From the NCBI RefSeq assembly GCF_022581195.2, contig NC_061467.1:744001-808000 (forward strand): a stretch of DNA of 64,000 nucleotides, in the 5' to 3' direction. The DNA is from Helicoverpa zea (taxonomy: Eukaryota > Arthropoda > Insecta > Lepidoptera > Noctuidae). A model generated the notes under the pieces. The model had not been told where the DNA came from and made no database searches. It worked only from the letters and a program-made list of their open reading frames with translations. The first letter of the stretch is position 1. Every line of letters starts with the position of its first letter. A program made the translations under genes and the position numbers. Positions 48,301-54,781 of this stretch are shown in pieces.

Positions 48301-48587
48301 GGTGACAGACAAGCAGCGTATTCATAGTAGTTAACAAAACCCAAAAAAGGTAAAGGCTCTTAATTTTCATTTTTTGTTATATTTTCAGAACTCCAAAACT
48401 GACCAACGGAGGCCCTACCTGGGAACCAGTAAAGCCGGGGGCACCAGAACTGAATTACCTGGACATCCTCTCTCCCACTAAGATGGAAATGAAAGCCTCC
48501 ACAGACTTCGGACAAAAATCATTCTGGGACAGCTTAGGATTTAATGAGAATGAAAACTATCGCGTTTATTTGAGAGATGAACTGTAA
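18336..48587 (+). CDS. Secreted carboxylesterase (type-B, alpha/beta hydrolase), ten exons
   Basis: Coding exons: 18336-18524, 29874-29970, 31222-31407, 34206-34391, 42773-42963, 44464-44632, 45005-45189, 46600-46750, 47194-47317, 48389-48587. All borders are GT/AG and phases agree, giving 558 residues, normal for insect carboxyl/cholinesterases. Residues 1-18 are a hydrophobic signal peptide. An in-frame ATG at 18309 would add nine residues, but 18336 has the better context (A at -3, G at +4). Visible family features: FQGIPYARPP near 48; a likely disulfide C84-C100; the oxyanion-hole HGGAF at 123-127; nucleophile Ser203 in GCSAG; Glu333 in TSEEG; His455 in GVSHGDD. The triad is complete, so it should be active. 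It has no C-terminal anchor and is likely secreted. Possible substrates include juvenile hormone, pheromone or plant esters; the GQSAG motif of classic juvenile hormone esterases is absent, so I do not call it JHE. Introns 1 (11.3 kb) and 4 (8.4 kb) are swollen by transposons. Confidence 0.93.
18716..18872 (+). mobile_element. Type-II tail retroposon fragment (esterase intron 1)
   Basis: ACATCTTGAGGAAACCTGGA, then CAACCCGCATTGAGCAAGCG, ending GGGACGATAAAAAGGCTGTA ACAG. It is the tail module found after the tRNA-like head at 9404/14291, but here without a head. Either a 5'-truncated SINE or the 3' end of the LINE from which the tail derives. Confidence 0.65.
19083..19426 (+). mobile_element. 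tRNA-derived SINE, second family, complete copy 1
   Basis: Starts CTCGTTGGTCTAGCTGTCGC with an A box (TGGTCTAGCTG) and a B box (GGTTCGATTCC), then a tRNA-unrelated body and an (ATC)n end. It is flanked by an 11-bp target duplication ACTAATACTGC at 19072-19082 and 19427-19437, so the ends are certain within the shared GC. Copy 2 is at 23259-23628 and fragments occur near 28790 and 31446. This copy lacks a few bases (TCTCGG) in front of the B box that copy 2 retains. It sits in intron 1 of the esterase. Confidence 0.85.
20054..20236. mobile_element. 183-bp MITE (GGGCTTATTACAC ends)
   Basis: Left end GGGCTTATTACACTTTACTA and right end (reverse) GGGCTTATTACACTTGACTA. The flanks read TTAAA on both sides, so the target duplication may be TAA, TTAA or TTAAA; the exact edge is ambiguous. 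Non-coding, in esterase intron 1. Confidence 0.7.
20237..21115. other. Intron 1 DNA with a Helitron-family scrap
   Basis: No exon seen. 20725-20830 carries 'AGAGTTTTTTTATTTGTTTC ... GGAACTACTATTCTGATTTGAAA', matching a segment near 28135-28195, part of the same dispersed family as the Helitron-like elements. The rest is unassigned AT-rich DNA. Confidence 0.4.
21130..21262 (-). mobile_element. SINE type-I tail fragment
   Basis: CCTTTTCCCAACTATGTTGG GGTCGGCTTCCAGTCTCACC and GAGCGACTGCCTACCTGATC are the reversed end of the tail found in full at 45979-46355 and 57748-58123. The head is missing. Confidence 0.6.
21721..21835 (-). mobile_element. Helitron-like fragment
   Basis: A|CTAGCCGTTTTACCGCGATT TCACCCGCG, nearly the same end as 15535, followed by GGAATAAAATATAGTCTATG. 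The interior is truncated. Confidence 0.5.
22942..23166 (-). mobile_element. Helitron-like element, CCCGGCGAACTTCG type
   Basis: Begins A|CTAGCTGACCCGGCGAACTT CG and ends with TTTTTATTTATATAGAAGAT TA. The element is read on the - strand. A short - or + frame inside is not a gene. This subfamily differs from the 15535 type in its hairpin but shares the CTAG|T edge. Confidence 0.5.
23259..23628 (+). mobile_element. tRNA-derived SINE, second family, complete copy 2
   Basis: A box TGGTCTAGTTG and B box GGTTCGATTCC within GCCTCGTTGGTC...TCCCGAG. Target duplication ATGTTACTC at 23250-23258 and 23629-23637. The insertion split an older Helitron-like element: the flanks join to give '...TATGTTACTCAGGAAGAGTGTAGCTTTCC', the usual core of that family. 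In intron 1 of the esterase. Confidence 0.85.
23638..23755 (-). mobile_element. Helitron-like fragment right of the SINE
   Basis: GTGTAGCTTTCCAATAGTGA and AAATCGGTTCAGTAGTTTCG GAGCC match the shared core near 14670 and 15630. It is the downstream half of the element broken by the SINE at 23259-23628. Confidence 0.5.
24209..24618. mobile_element. GTCGGCCGA-family MITE, copy D, with internal insert
   Basis: Left end AGCACATTGCAGACTTTTAG TCGGCCG; right end, reversed, AGCACACTGCAGACTATCAG TCGGC. It contains the family core (ATGATCAGGTATTTGACCGG TATCAG) and an extra block at about 24330-24515 made of alternating TTCCCACTAGTTCTA boxes. Direct repeats of 34 bp lie just outside (24168-24201 and 24627-24660). 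Non-coding. Confidence 0.65.
24330..24515. repeat. Block of alternating TTCCCACTAGTTCTA boxes
   Basis: Five near copies of TTCCCAYTAGTTCTA alternate in orientation (about 24336, 24367, 24410, 24448, 24478). This gives several possible hairpins. It looks like a small palindromic element nested inside the MITE at 24209-24618. Confidence 0.5.
24950..25032 (-). mobile_element. LINE 3' end fragment
   Basis: On the - strand: GATGCCTATGTCCAGCAGTG GACTGCGATAGGCTT, the usual end of moth RTE-like LINEs (compare GCCCAGCAGTGGGACAGCAT AGGCT at 40084-40107). Only the tail is left. Confidence 0.5.
25100..26484. other. Intron 1 DNA, nothing recognised
   Basis: AT-rich sequence with no exon, RNA gene or complete element that I can identify. 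Small open frames here (25198-25431, 25258-25545) lack any recognisable domain. Confidence 0.45.
26485..27003. mobile_element. 519-bp MITE, TTA target duplication
   Basis: Left end GGCAGTTGTCCCACCAACGA CGAG; right end (reverse) GGCACTTGTCTCACCGGCAA CGATTAACGAG. TTA lies at 26482-26484 and 27004-27006. Many ACTCGCT/GCGAG boxes inside. Ends starting GG plus TTA fit PIF/Harbinger. In esterase intron 1, non-coding. Confidence 0.75.
27007..28785. other. Intron 1 DNA, nothing firm
   Basis: No exon seen. 28135-28195 is a scrap of the Helitron-like family (GCTCTAATCTCAGGAAC). An ATT/AAT run lies at about 28195-28215. Otherwise unassigned. Confidence 0.4.
28788..28900 (-). mobile_element. SINE second family, 3' body fragment
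   Basis: GCGCACTCACTATTCCTTCA, ATCCGATGGGACGGCAATTC GACACGG and ATCAGGCGCAGGACCGACAT are the reverse of the body seen at 19240-19345. Truncated at both ends. Confidence 0.6.
28901..29873. other. End of esterase intron 1, nothing recognised
   Basis: No other exon or element seen. It finishes with a pyrimidine-rich run and CAG at 29871-29873, the acceptor of exon 2. Confidence 0.45.
30592..30747 (+). mobile_element. Type-II tail retroposon (esterase intron 2)
   Basis: GAAAGGTGAAGGAAAACATC, then CAATCCTTCTCCGCGTGAGA GGAGGCCTGTGCCCAGCAG and GATAAAAAGGCTGTAACAG. The longest headless copy of this tail in the window. It sits in intron 2. Confidence 0.65.
31446..31606 (+). mobile_element. SINE second family, 3' body fragment (intron 3)
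   Basis: CCTGATCTCTCTCCAGTCGT GTCGGATTGCC and GTCTGCGCAAATGCTTGTGC ACTATAATAT match the body of the SINE at 19083-19426. The head and the final hairpin are missing. It begins 39 bp after exon 3 of the esterase, so the reading frame seems to run on past the exon, but the GTAAGG donor at 31408 is clear. Confidence 0.6.
32374..33664 (+). mobile_element. mariner element, about 1.29 kb, dead
   Basis: Inverted ends sharing GGCTGCCTTTTAAGTT and TGTCGTTT at left (32379-32403) and right (reverse from 33660), with TA on both outer sides (32372-32373, 33665-33666). Size is right for mariner. The left end has one extra T relative to the right. It carries a broken transposase gene (32570-33541). It lies in intron 3 of the esterase in the same orientation. 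Confidence 0.85.
32570..33541 (+). pseudogene. mariner transposase, frame-broken
   Basis: The longest intact part (32755-33081) shows the helix-turn-helix N-terminal region and the GDESWIYGY block that holds the first catalytic Asp, followed by a PDYKHQS block and then a TGA. Downstream, in other frames, are FQDEPKPTKVV (33088 onward), a VALED/TADWY-like stretch (33180-33230) and a HHHNASSHT block (33295-33321) where the second catalytic Asp of HHDNA has changed to His. Several frameshifts and a stop separate these blocks, so no protein can be made. Confidence 0.85.
35040..35450. other. Intron 4 segment of raised GC, unassigned
   Basis: Richer in CG dinucleotides than its surroundings (GTCGTATAAGGGCG, GTCCCCCGCTCACCACGC, GTCTCTCGGGTCGTCG). 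An open frame of 109 codons (35090-35419, +) has no recognisable domain. The composition resembles the GC-rich MITEs at 8307 and 60159, but I could not find matching ends. Confidence 0.3.
36010..36243 (-). mobile_element. tRNA-derived SINE, third type
   Basis: On the - strand, GGTACCGGGTTCGATTCCGG GTACGGTC contains a B box (GGTTCGATTCC), preceded by a tRNA-like stretch and followed by AATATTTGTGCGATGAGCAT GC and a GGGTGTTGATGAATGTTTTT A body, a layout I associate with a widespread moth SINE. The ends and the target duplication are not clear. In esterase intron 4. Confidence 0.6.
36244..37800. other. Intron 4 DNA, weak internal similarity only
   Basis: No exon seen. 'TAAGAGTTTCRAAAAAGAYTAGA' occurs near 36545 and 36890, and 'GCTCTCAAATRGGA' near 36436 and 37151, which suggests an old, scrambled duplication. 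Open frames here have no domains. Confidence 0.3.
37810..38197. mobile_element. GTCGGCCGA-family MITE, copy E, with nested MITE
   Basis: Left end ACAGTGCCAACTTCAAAGTC GGCCGACAG; right end, reversed, GCACACAGCCAACTTTCAGT CGGCCGATAG. The family core (GGTCTGATACCAGCTAAATA CCTGATC) follows the inner insert at 37900-38083. Non-coding, in esterase intron 4. Confidence 0.65.
37900..38083. mobile_element. MITE with TGCCYRTTTTCACCAACAA ends, nested in copy E
   Basis: TGCCTATTTTCACCAACAAA at the left and, reversed, TGCCCGTTTTCACCAACAAT at the right, flanked by TCA on both sides. It interrupts copy E exactly where copy C (6905-7120) is continuous. About 184 bp, non-coding. Confidence 0.7.
38886..39027. 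mobile_element. 142-bp MITE, TA target duplication
   Basis: Left ACGCCCGTTCCCAATATACT ATCTC and right (reverse) ACGGCCGTTCCCAATATCCT ATCTA, with TA at 38884-38885 and 39028-39029. Non-coding, in intron 4 of the esterase, 70 bp from the large foldback element. Confidence 0.65.
39752..39880 (-). mobile_element. SINE type-I tail fragment
   Basis: CCTTTTTCCCAACTATGTTG GGGTCGGCTTCCAGTCTAAC C and CAACCCAGTTACCCGGGCAA C: the reversed tail of the HaSE-like SINE (compare 45979-46115). It abuts a LINE fragment in the opposite orientation. Confidence 0.65.
39881..40115 (+). pseudogene. LINE (RTE-like) C-terminal end, 5'-truncated
   Basis: A frame ending at 40108 reads WAGHICRMHPDKW, W-I-P-E-DGRRPRGRP-KRW-EDL, then W-AA-DREKWKALGEAFAQQW. 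This GH(I)xR...GRPxxRW...D(R)xxW pattern is the familiar end of insect LINE polyproteins of the RTE type. The frame stays open through the last roughly 75 codons but lacks the reverse transcriptase core, so it is a 5'-truncated copy. It ends in a short A/TA tail (40109-40130). Confidence 0.75.
40131..40700. other. Unassigned interior of the foldback element
   Basis: Includes a GC-rich island (40230-40360; GGTAGCGTCGGCGGTCGGGT and CTGCTTGTGGTGCCTGGTCG, with CTGCTTGTGGT repeated at about 40245 and 40341). I do not recognise it. No open frame with a domain. Confidence 0.35.
40835..40890. repeat. Perfect hairpin, 26-bp arms and 4-base loop
   Basis: AAAATATTCTGAATAACTAG CTTAAG (40835-40860), loop CCCT, then the exact reverse complement (40865-40890). 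It lies in the right arm of the foldback element at 39098-41241. It could be a small palindromic insertion or a product of replication slippage. Confidence 0.8.
41408..41594. mobile_element. 187-bp palindromic MITE, copy 1 (esterase intron 4)
   Basis: Ends CGGCCAGTTTCTTCATCAAA and, reversed, CAGCCAGTTTCTTCATCAAA. Arms of about 80 bp. TTA flanks at 41405-41407 and 41595-41597. Almost identical in sequence and equal in length to the copy at 47545-47731. Non-coding. Confidence 0.85.
42000..42772. other. End of esterase intron 4, nothing recognised
   Basis: AT-rich, no element or exon identified before the acceptor AG at 42771-42772. Confidence 0.45.
42964..44463. other. Esterase intron 5, nothing recognised
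   Basis: GT donor at 42964 and AG at 44462-44463. AT-rich, without an element that I can delimit. Confidence 0.5.
45979..46355 (-). mobile_element. tRNA-headed SINE (type-I tail), esterase intron 7
   Basis: Full length on the - strand: head with A box TGGCCTAGTGG and B box GGTTCGATCCC (46300-46355), core AAGTACCAATGCAACTTTTC TAAGTTTGTATG, then the type-I tail with GGCACGTTAAACTGTAGGTC CCGGCTGTC and GGTCAGATAGGCAGTCGCTT, ending GGAAAAAGCCCGAAGGATG. Resembles the HaSE SINEs of Helicoverpa (from memory). Target duplication not clear. Confidence 0.8.
47545..47731. mobile_element. 187-bp palindromic MITE, copy 2 (esterase intron 9)
   Basis: Same ends and length as copy 1 at 41408-41594, same orientation, with TAA flanks at 47542-47544 and 47732-47734. 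Only a few base differences from copy 1 are visible. Both are transcribed as part of the esterase introns and each would fold into a long hairpin RNA. Confidence 0.85.
48146..48191. repeat. Perfect hairpin, 21-bp arms and 4-base loop
   Basis: AAGTGCGAGCCGGACTCACG C (48146-48166), loop GTAT, then the exact reverse complement (48171-48191); GTC and GAC outside extend it loosely. 'AGTGCGAG(T/C)CGGACTC' is a motif that I associate with dispersed moth repeats. In esterase intron 9. Confidence 0.75.
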
Positions 48588-48827
48588 AATGAAAAACGAA
48601 ACTTTTTTTACTTAAAATAAGTTTTTAAATACAATTATACTTTTTTTATTTTATTTTCAATTCTGAACGTTTTTATGTTTATGTTTCCTTAATTAGGAAC
48701 GTTCTTTTCTTTTGAATGTGAGAACAGTTTGTTTTTCTTATCTCTGCTTTCATTTGTACCTTTTTTGTGCCATAAATATATTTTCTTCTTTTCAAAGATC
48801 TTTACGTTTTCAATTTATATTAAGGGA

Positions 48828-48833
48828 AATAAA
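48828..48833 (+). terminator. Likely poly(A) signal of the esterase gene
   Basis: AATAAA, 241 bp after the stop codon at 48585-48587. It is the first canonical signal downstream of the gene, which makes a short 3' UTR. Confidence 0.45.
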
Positions 48834-48839
48834 TTACTT

Positions 48840-49737
48840 ACGCTTAATTAAAAACATCTTTTCCTTGTTACCTACCTATGACGTAATTTGAGTAAGCCTT
48901 CAAATTAATTTGGCTTTACAAAAAAAATGTTTGAGTACAGGAAAATTGATCCATTTTTGCTACAAAAGGTGTAATTCTGTGGGTAACGATTTTCTATTTT
49001 AAGGAAAGGAAAACATTTATTTTGCCGAACCGGTCTTTCGACGGTGAGAATTGCCTATAACCGACTACCTGTACAAATATTTTTAAATGTTTCTACAGAA
49101 ACCTGTCTGTCCTTACTTTTGTCCCCATATTACCAGAGATAAATAGAGTTTATTTTTGGGCAAAATTAAATATTTATCAAACTGTCTAACATTCGAAATT
49201 CCACAGCTTTCGACGATCTTTTTATGTGATATCGGTTCAAAATTAGGTAATTAAACCAAGCAATTTCTTCATCAAATACAATGAGGATGATAGATGGGTA
49301 TTTTATGGATTGCCCTCCCACCTCCCACTAGAAGGTAAGTACCTAAGTACTTGTACCTATTTGACGTCATTGCGTATAATTTCGGACATAGGTATTTTTA
49401 GCCGTCTTACCGTTTTATTTAAATGTCTTTTTTAGCAGGATAGGTAACTCTCTTCTTGAATATTGGCGATCCTCATTTTTGCAATGGAAACTTCTACTTG
49501 TCCGAAGTGGTAAGTCAATGTTCGATTTAAAAAAAAATATATATATTTAATAATTTATTTATATATTTAATAATTTATATTTAATAATTTAAATTTCATT
49601 ACAAATTCGAAATAATTGTATGACTACCTACTACCTACCTACCTAAACAGTTCGAAGAAATAGCTATAAATAGAGATAGACCTGTTGATTGATTGATTGA
49701 TTAGGTAAAATACCTACTTACCAATATAGATTGATAA
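48840..49737. other. Intergenic, AT-rich
   Basis: No gene seen. Contains an ATTTAATAATTT-type repeat at about 49545-49595 and a GATT run at 49685-49702. Confidence 0.5.
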
Positions 49738-49923
49738 TCCTACTTATATTATAAATGTGAAAGTTTGTGAGAATGTATGGATGTATGTTTGTTATTCTTG
49801 CATGCAAAAACGACTGGACCGATTTGGTTAAATTTTGGTATGCAGATAGGTGGTATCCTGGATTAACACATAGGCTACTTTTTATCAACATACCACGCGG
49901 GCGTAGCCGCGAGTGCAAGCTAG
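49738..49923 (+). mobile_element. 186-bp Helitron-like element, complete
   Basis: 5' TCCTACTTATATTATAAATG, 3' hairpin CGCGGGCGTAGCCGCG then AGTGCAAGCTAG. It sits between A (49737) and T (49924), as Helitrons do. Same family as 6235-6467 but without the TCTG run. No coding capacity. Confidence 0.7.
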
Positions 49924-49924
49924 T

Positions 49925-50795
49925 AAGTATATGTATAATTTTGTTTATACTTAGGTACACAGAGACTAAAGGTTAACAAAGATGTCCCCTTCAATGCAGC
50001 TTTCACTGCCTCATAGTTGTTACGAACTTAACTCTATGCCTACCTATTACTATTTGCTTACTAGAAATAGGTAGGTGCCTACGATGATAACTCATCATCA
50101 TATTCTTCTCGTCTATCTAAATAACGTACTACGTAACGTAGGAACGTGGTAATCAATTAATTACAGCCTACATACTTAACTCGGAAAACAAGATGCGTCT
50201 GACCTTCGAACTAACCACAGTTCTCGAGTCTACGGACTACAGTTCAACTTAAATTGAACCTTTACCTTGAGAAATAACCAGGAAAATGATTCTCAAGTTA
50301 ATATGTAATATTATTCAGTTGTATCTCGGTAAATAAGAACAAAGTCCAGGCTTCATGGACCTAGCTAGGACACACTCAGTATGCATATTAGTCGGTTCCT
50401 ACATATGCTTGCCTACTCATTGTACAGGGCAACTACCTCAAGCGTCCAAGATAGTCAGACAAATATCTGAAGTCCACGTACATATTTACAATTTCACAAT
50501 ACTGCAGACATTTCGTCATCTGGTGTTGTGATCTAACAACATTTATTATGCATGCTGTGTATTTATGAATCATACCGAGGTTCTCTCTAAAAATAGATGC
50601 GTAACAGCGTAACTAACGCTTTGGCAGACTTTCCAATACAGATTAGCTGACGCATCGTTAATTAGCTTGTCTGAAAACTGTGTTATCTTGCAAAGATCAG
50701 AAGTCAGCTGTCTTATATCTATGAGGCAAACTTAAAAAAATAAGGAGTTGGGTATATGAGCCTTTGTCGCTCAGCTACGGCTTTGTACCTTTGTT
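49925..50795. other. Intergenic, nothing recognised
   Basis: No exon, RNA gene or complete element seen before the foldback element that starts at 50799. Confidence 0.45.
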
Positions 50796-50798
50796 CTA

Positions 50799-52652
50799 TA
50801 GTCCCCAGGCCGGCAAACAATTTTTTTTTTGATACATATACATTTAAGACTTTGTGAGTGTCTTCCTTATGATGAGTCCGACAAACTTTTCGAATGCGCA
50901 AATTTTGGTGCCGCTGCGTTTTTTAATGCTTGACTCCTGAAATTGTCGATATGACGTCACTATGGCTCTTCGTACATACACGTTTCATTTTTTGAGGTTT
51001 GTTTAATAAAGTTAACTAGAAAATTGTGGTTAACTTGTCCGATAAAGATCATGCTGCGTTTGGAGTGTCCACCATCCGAAACATGTCGATATGACGTCAC
51101 TGTGTCTCCCCATACATACATGTCGGTCAAATACAACAATGATAGATAATACTATTTATTGCAAATATCGACTTGTCCGACAAATGTAGTGAGGCAAATA
51201 GTCAGTTCGACAAGAAAATGAGAAAAAAATATTACAATTGGAAGAAGTTTATTCTTTTTGTCAATTTCTGACTTAAATATTCACGTGCATTATTTAAGTA
51301 TATTTAATTGGCATACTCCTTACCAATTTTTATGTTAAGGAATAATATCCCACATCTATTAATGGACTATATATCAATCAAAAGGTCTTTTTAAGTGCAA
51401 CATTTTGTCTCAACATACCACTTATCAATTCTTAGTATTTTAGAAGATATACCCCAAATAAGGCGTATTATTGATAGGTTTTACTATGTTAGGGAATAAT
51501 GTCCCACCTCTAGGTATGAACCATATGTCAATCGAAAGATCTTTTTAAGCGCTATATTCCGTCTTAACATACCACTTACCGATTCTTAGTATTTTGGAAG
51601 ACATAACTGACCTAAGGCATATTATTGATACTTTACATTGTGTTAAGGAATAACATCTCACTTGAAGTTATGAGCCATATTTCAATCAAAAGATCTTTTT
51701 AAGCGCAATGTTGTATTAGCATACTCCGACAAATTGTTAGTAATATAAAAGCTAGAGCTTTTCTAAGAATATATTATCGGTGGGTTCTGTCAAGCTAATC
51801 CATTACTTCTTTAGTAACAAATTATATATTATTTGAAAAACCTTTCCAAATGAAACATTTCGTGTTAACATACTTCCGACAAATTGTTATTAGTATAACA
51901 ATTTTGGTATAGAGCTTATTTAAAATTATAATTATTGATAGATGTTTTCAATTAAATAAATCCCATCTCTAGTAATGAGTTATACATCATTCAAAAGACG
52001 TTTTTAAATGTAACATTTCATATTAAAAAAACTTCGGCGAATTGTTAGTATTTCAGAAGCTAGAACTTATATAAGATTATAAGATTATAGGTGTTTTCAA
52101 GTTAATAAATCCCTCCTGCAGTAATGATACATATATCATTCGAAACGACTTTCTAAATGCAACATACTATTAACATACTTCACACCAATTGTCAGTATTT
52201 TATACCAAATCTTAAAATATATCTATATTTTCCGGACGGTGGACACTCCATATGCAGCATGATCTTTGTCGGACAAGTTGACCACCATTTTCTAGTTAAC
52301 TTTGTTAAACGAATCTCAAAAAATGAAACAGGTATGTACGAAGAGTCATGGTGACGTCATATCGACATTTTCAGGATGGTGGGCACTCCAAACGCAGCAC
52401 GATCTTTATCGGACAAGTTGACCACCATTCTCTAGTTAACTTTATTAAACGAATCTCAAAAGATGAAACGTTTATGTACGAAGAGCCATAGTGACGTCAT
52501 ATCGACAATTTCAGGAGTCAAGCATTAAAAAACGCAGCGGCACCAAAATTTGCGCATTCGAAAAGTTTGTCGGACTCATCGTAAGGAAGGCACTCACAAA
52601 GTCTTAAATGTATATGTATCAAAAAAAAATTTGTTCGCCGGCCTGGGGACTA
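50799..52652. mobile_element. 1.85-kb foldback element with tandem-repeat arms and core
   Basis: Ends TAGTCCCCAGGCCGGC and its reverse, with CTA on both outer sides (50796-50798, 52653-52655). The inverted arms extend for at least 290 bp (50799-51090 against 52360-52652). Each arm contains two units of a 140-bp repeat, marked by GTCGATATGACGTCAC at 50946 and 51086 and by its reverse at 52351 and 52491. The core (about 51290-52240) is six degenerate units of about 150 bp, marked by 'AATAATATCCCACATCTA'-type boxes near 51338, 51491, 51645, 51795, 51955 and 52103. No coding frame. Flank and arm agreement make the borders firm; the superfamily is unknown to me. Confidence 0.8.
51290..52240. repeat. 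About six tandem ~150-bp units in the foldback core
   Basis: Units share a GGAATAAYATCYCAC or AATAAATCCC box, 'ATCAATCRAAAGATCTTTTTAAG' and 'AACATACCACTTA...TTAGTATTTT'. Successive starts are 148-160 bp apart. The first three are the most alike and the later three more decayed. It looks like a captured satellite. Confidence 0.7.
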
Positions 52653-52655
52653 CTA

Positions 52656-54106
52656 GGCTAAAGAAAGAATAAAACAATAAAATAAAAATACAAATTTATT
52701 TCGAAGCAACACTGAAAATAGTTAAATATAGAAATACATCACAAATACACCCACTTGGTTACTAAACTACCCATAACAAACCCATACATAATATCAAATT
52801 CAAAACCATACAGGGAAAACATTTGCACCATAAACACAGAATAGAGAACAATCTGCTTACCACAAACTTCTTTCTCAAATAATTTCACTCTTTTTAAATC
52901 ACTCGCAATTTTGCGCGCGAAAAATACAATTATTCGTAATTTTGACACTGGTTCTCTCTATTCTGTATTCATGACAACTTTTCTAAATACTATGCATCAA
53001 AACAAACAATCCAAATGGATATGAATAATAACATTTCGTTTGAAAATGTATTAAAACATGAATAAGTACAAATCGTGATAAGAGGAAGCATAAATACATT
53101 TAGTGTATGTTAGAATTGTTTATCGGAATACAGTTAATCTACCTAAAAATAAATGGCGGCAAAAAATCTCGCACCAAAAATGATGTAACTGAGGAAATAT
53201 GTGTTGTTATACACACATTGTCTAAGATGACTAATCATTTATTATTTTTAGTGTAACATGTACTTTGAACTTTGAATTGAAATAGAAGATTATATCCAAC
53301 TAGACCTGTCTTACTGGTGATACAATCAACAAAATACCAAGATTTACATAAATACTCAAGCTAATGTTTGGAAAAGGGTACATTTATAAAGAAAACAATT
53401 TTTTATGATTTTGTTGACAATCTTGCAAACTGGTTTATATTATATTTCAACAAGATTTGGTTGTCTTTTTAAATTAAAAATAAAACAAATAAATTAACAA
53501 TTCAGACTTTTGTTACACAAATAAACTTAAGAGTAACTTAATTGCATCATTTTATTTTCATACAAAAATATGTTTGAGGAAGTATTGAGAGCACTGGGTG
53601 CTTCCGATGAAGTAAAAAATATATATCCTACACACACTCAACAATTATTTTAGGTAAATAATGTATCAACATCATATAATATAAAAAACACAATTCGTAT
53701 GTTGCAACTGTTAAAAGTATTACTTCATATGAAATGGACCCTGACCCTACCATCATTTCACCATAATATTATAATTAGATACCACAAAAATAAATGCAAA
53801 CATTACTCTTTATAATGCCTTAATTAGTAACAATAATTGTGAGGACATTGCTTAATTGATTGGTTATTATTAGAATAAACATCATATACCTACGAAGGAT
53901 AATTTTAGCAAAACCCCATAACATTACAAGGCAGGTTATTAGATCTAAAAATTACTGGAATCACAGATTAATCATTGCATATTTTTGATAGACTGATAGC
54001 AGGCATAAATGTTGTTCAATAAGCTTAGTGATGCGAAGACTTATAAAATGTTCATGGACTCATACATCACTACCTAATCAGACCACAATTTACATCTTCG
54101 ACGTAT
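52656..54106. other. Downstream of Bap31, probable 3' UTR in part
   Basis: AT-rich, no open frame with a domain. On the - strand, AATAAA occurs at 53551-53556 (about 550 nt after the Bap31 stop) and again near 52695, so part of this is probably the Bap31 3' UTR. Confidence 0.4.
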
Positions 54107-54781
54107 CTATTCATCCTTCTTAGAGTCACCGCCGCTGGCCACTGTCAGCTTCTTCTGCAGTTTGCTGTGCTCCTCAGCAAGTCTGTCATACTCCTTGTTG
54201 AGGCTCTCAGCCTGTGATTTCACAGCCTCTTTGTCCTTCTTCTCCTTATTCAATTCCTTTTCGAGCAATGTGATTTGGCTCCTAAGGTCCTCTACTTCTT
54301 TCTTGGCCTTCTCGTCGCCAGCGCCGGCCTGGTCAAGCAGCGTCCTAGCGGTGACTGTAGCGCTCTGCGCTTGACGGAAGTTAGCCTCAGACTGCGCCAA
54401 TAGAGTGGCTAATTCCGAGATCAGCTGCACCAACCGGCGAATTACAACCAGCAAGAATAGCGCGAAACCAGAGATGTAAAAGTTCCTCTGGGCACGGAAC
54501 AGCCTCATGTTACCTTGCATCTCCGCGTCCAAGTGCTGGTGATCGGTGGACTCGATGTTGGAGTACTTCTGCATTTCGCGGATGGCATCGAGGAGGCATA
54601 GCACTAGCACGCCGATCAGAATTAAGAAGTAAATAGATGCTTGACCACTTATATAAGCGAGGAATTTTGACTTGAAAAACCTCTGCCATTTTGATGGACT
54701 TGCGATCGGCAATGTCAAGAGGAGCACGATGGCTATTTCGGCGTATAGGAACGTCGCGATAATTGTCCACTGTAAACTCAT
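54107..54781 (-). CDS. Bap31: B-cell receptor-associated protein 31 homologue (Bap31)
   Basis: 224 residues in one exon. Start ATG at 54781 (MSLQWT..., the usual start of this family, with A at -3). Three membrane segments: about 3-26, 43-67 and 99-120. Then a long heptad-type coiled coil rich in Leu/Lys/Glu (about 125-210). The C terminus is KKDE, a dilysine (KKXX) ER-retrieval signal. The family sits in the ER membrane, binds newly made membrane proteins and helps their export or quality control, and in vertebrates links to caspase-8 and ER-mitochondria contacts. The length fits the fly and human proteins. It is head-to-head with dynamitin, 794 bp apart. Open frames on the other strand here (54162-54374) are shadows. 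Confidence 0.93.
   Translation of the reverse strand: MSLQWTIIATFLYAEIAIVLLLTLPIASPSKWQRFFKSKFLAYISGQASIYFLILIGVLVLCLLDAIREMQKYSNIESTDHQHLDAEMQGNMRLFRAQRNFYISGFALFLLVVIRRLVQLISELATLLAQSEANFRQAQSATVTARTLLDQAGAGDEKAKKEVEDLRSQITLLEKELNKEKKDKEAVKSQAESLNKEYDRLAEEHSKLQKKLTVASGGDSKKDE

Noticed and set aside
51290..52240. CRISPR-like array
   Set aside because: The ~150-bp units are direct tandem repeats without spacers, in a eukaryotic nuclear context, inside a foldback element.
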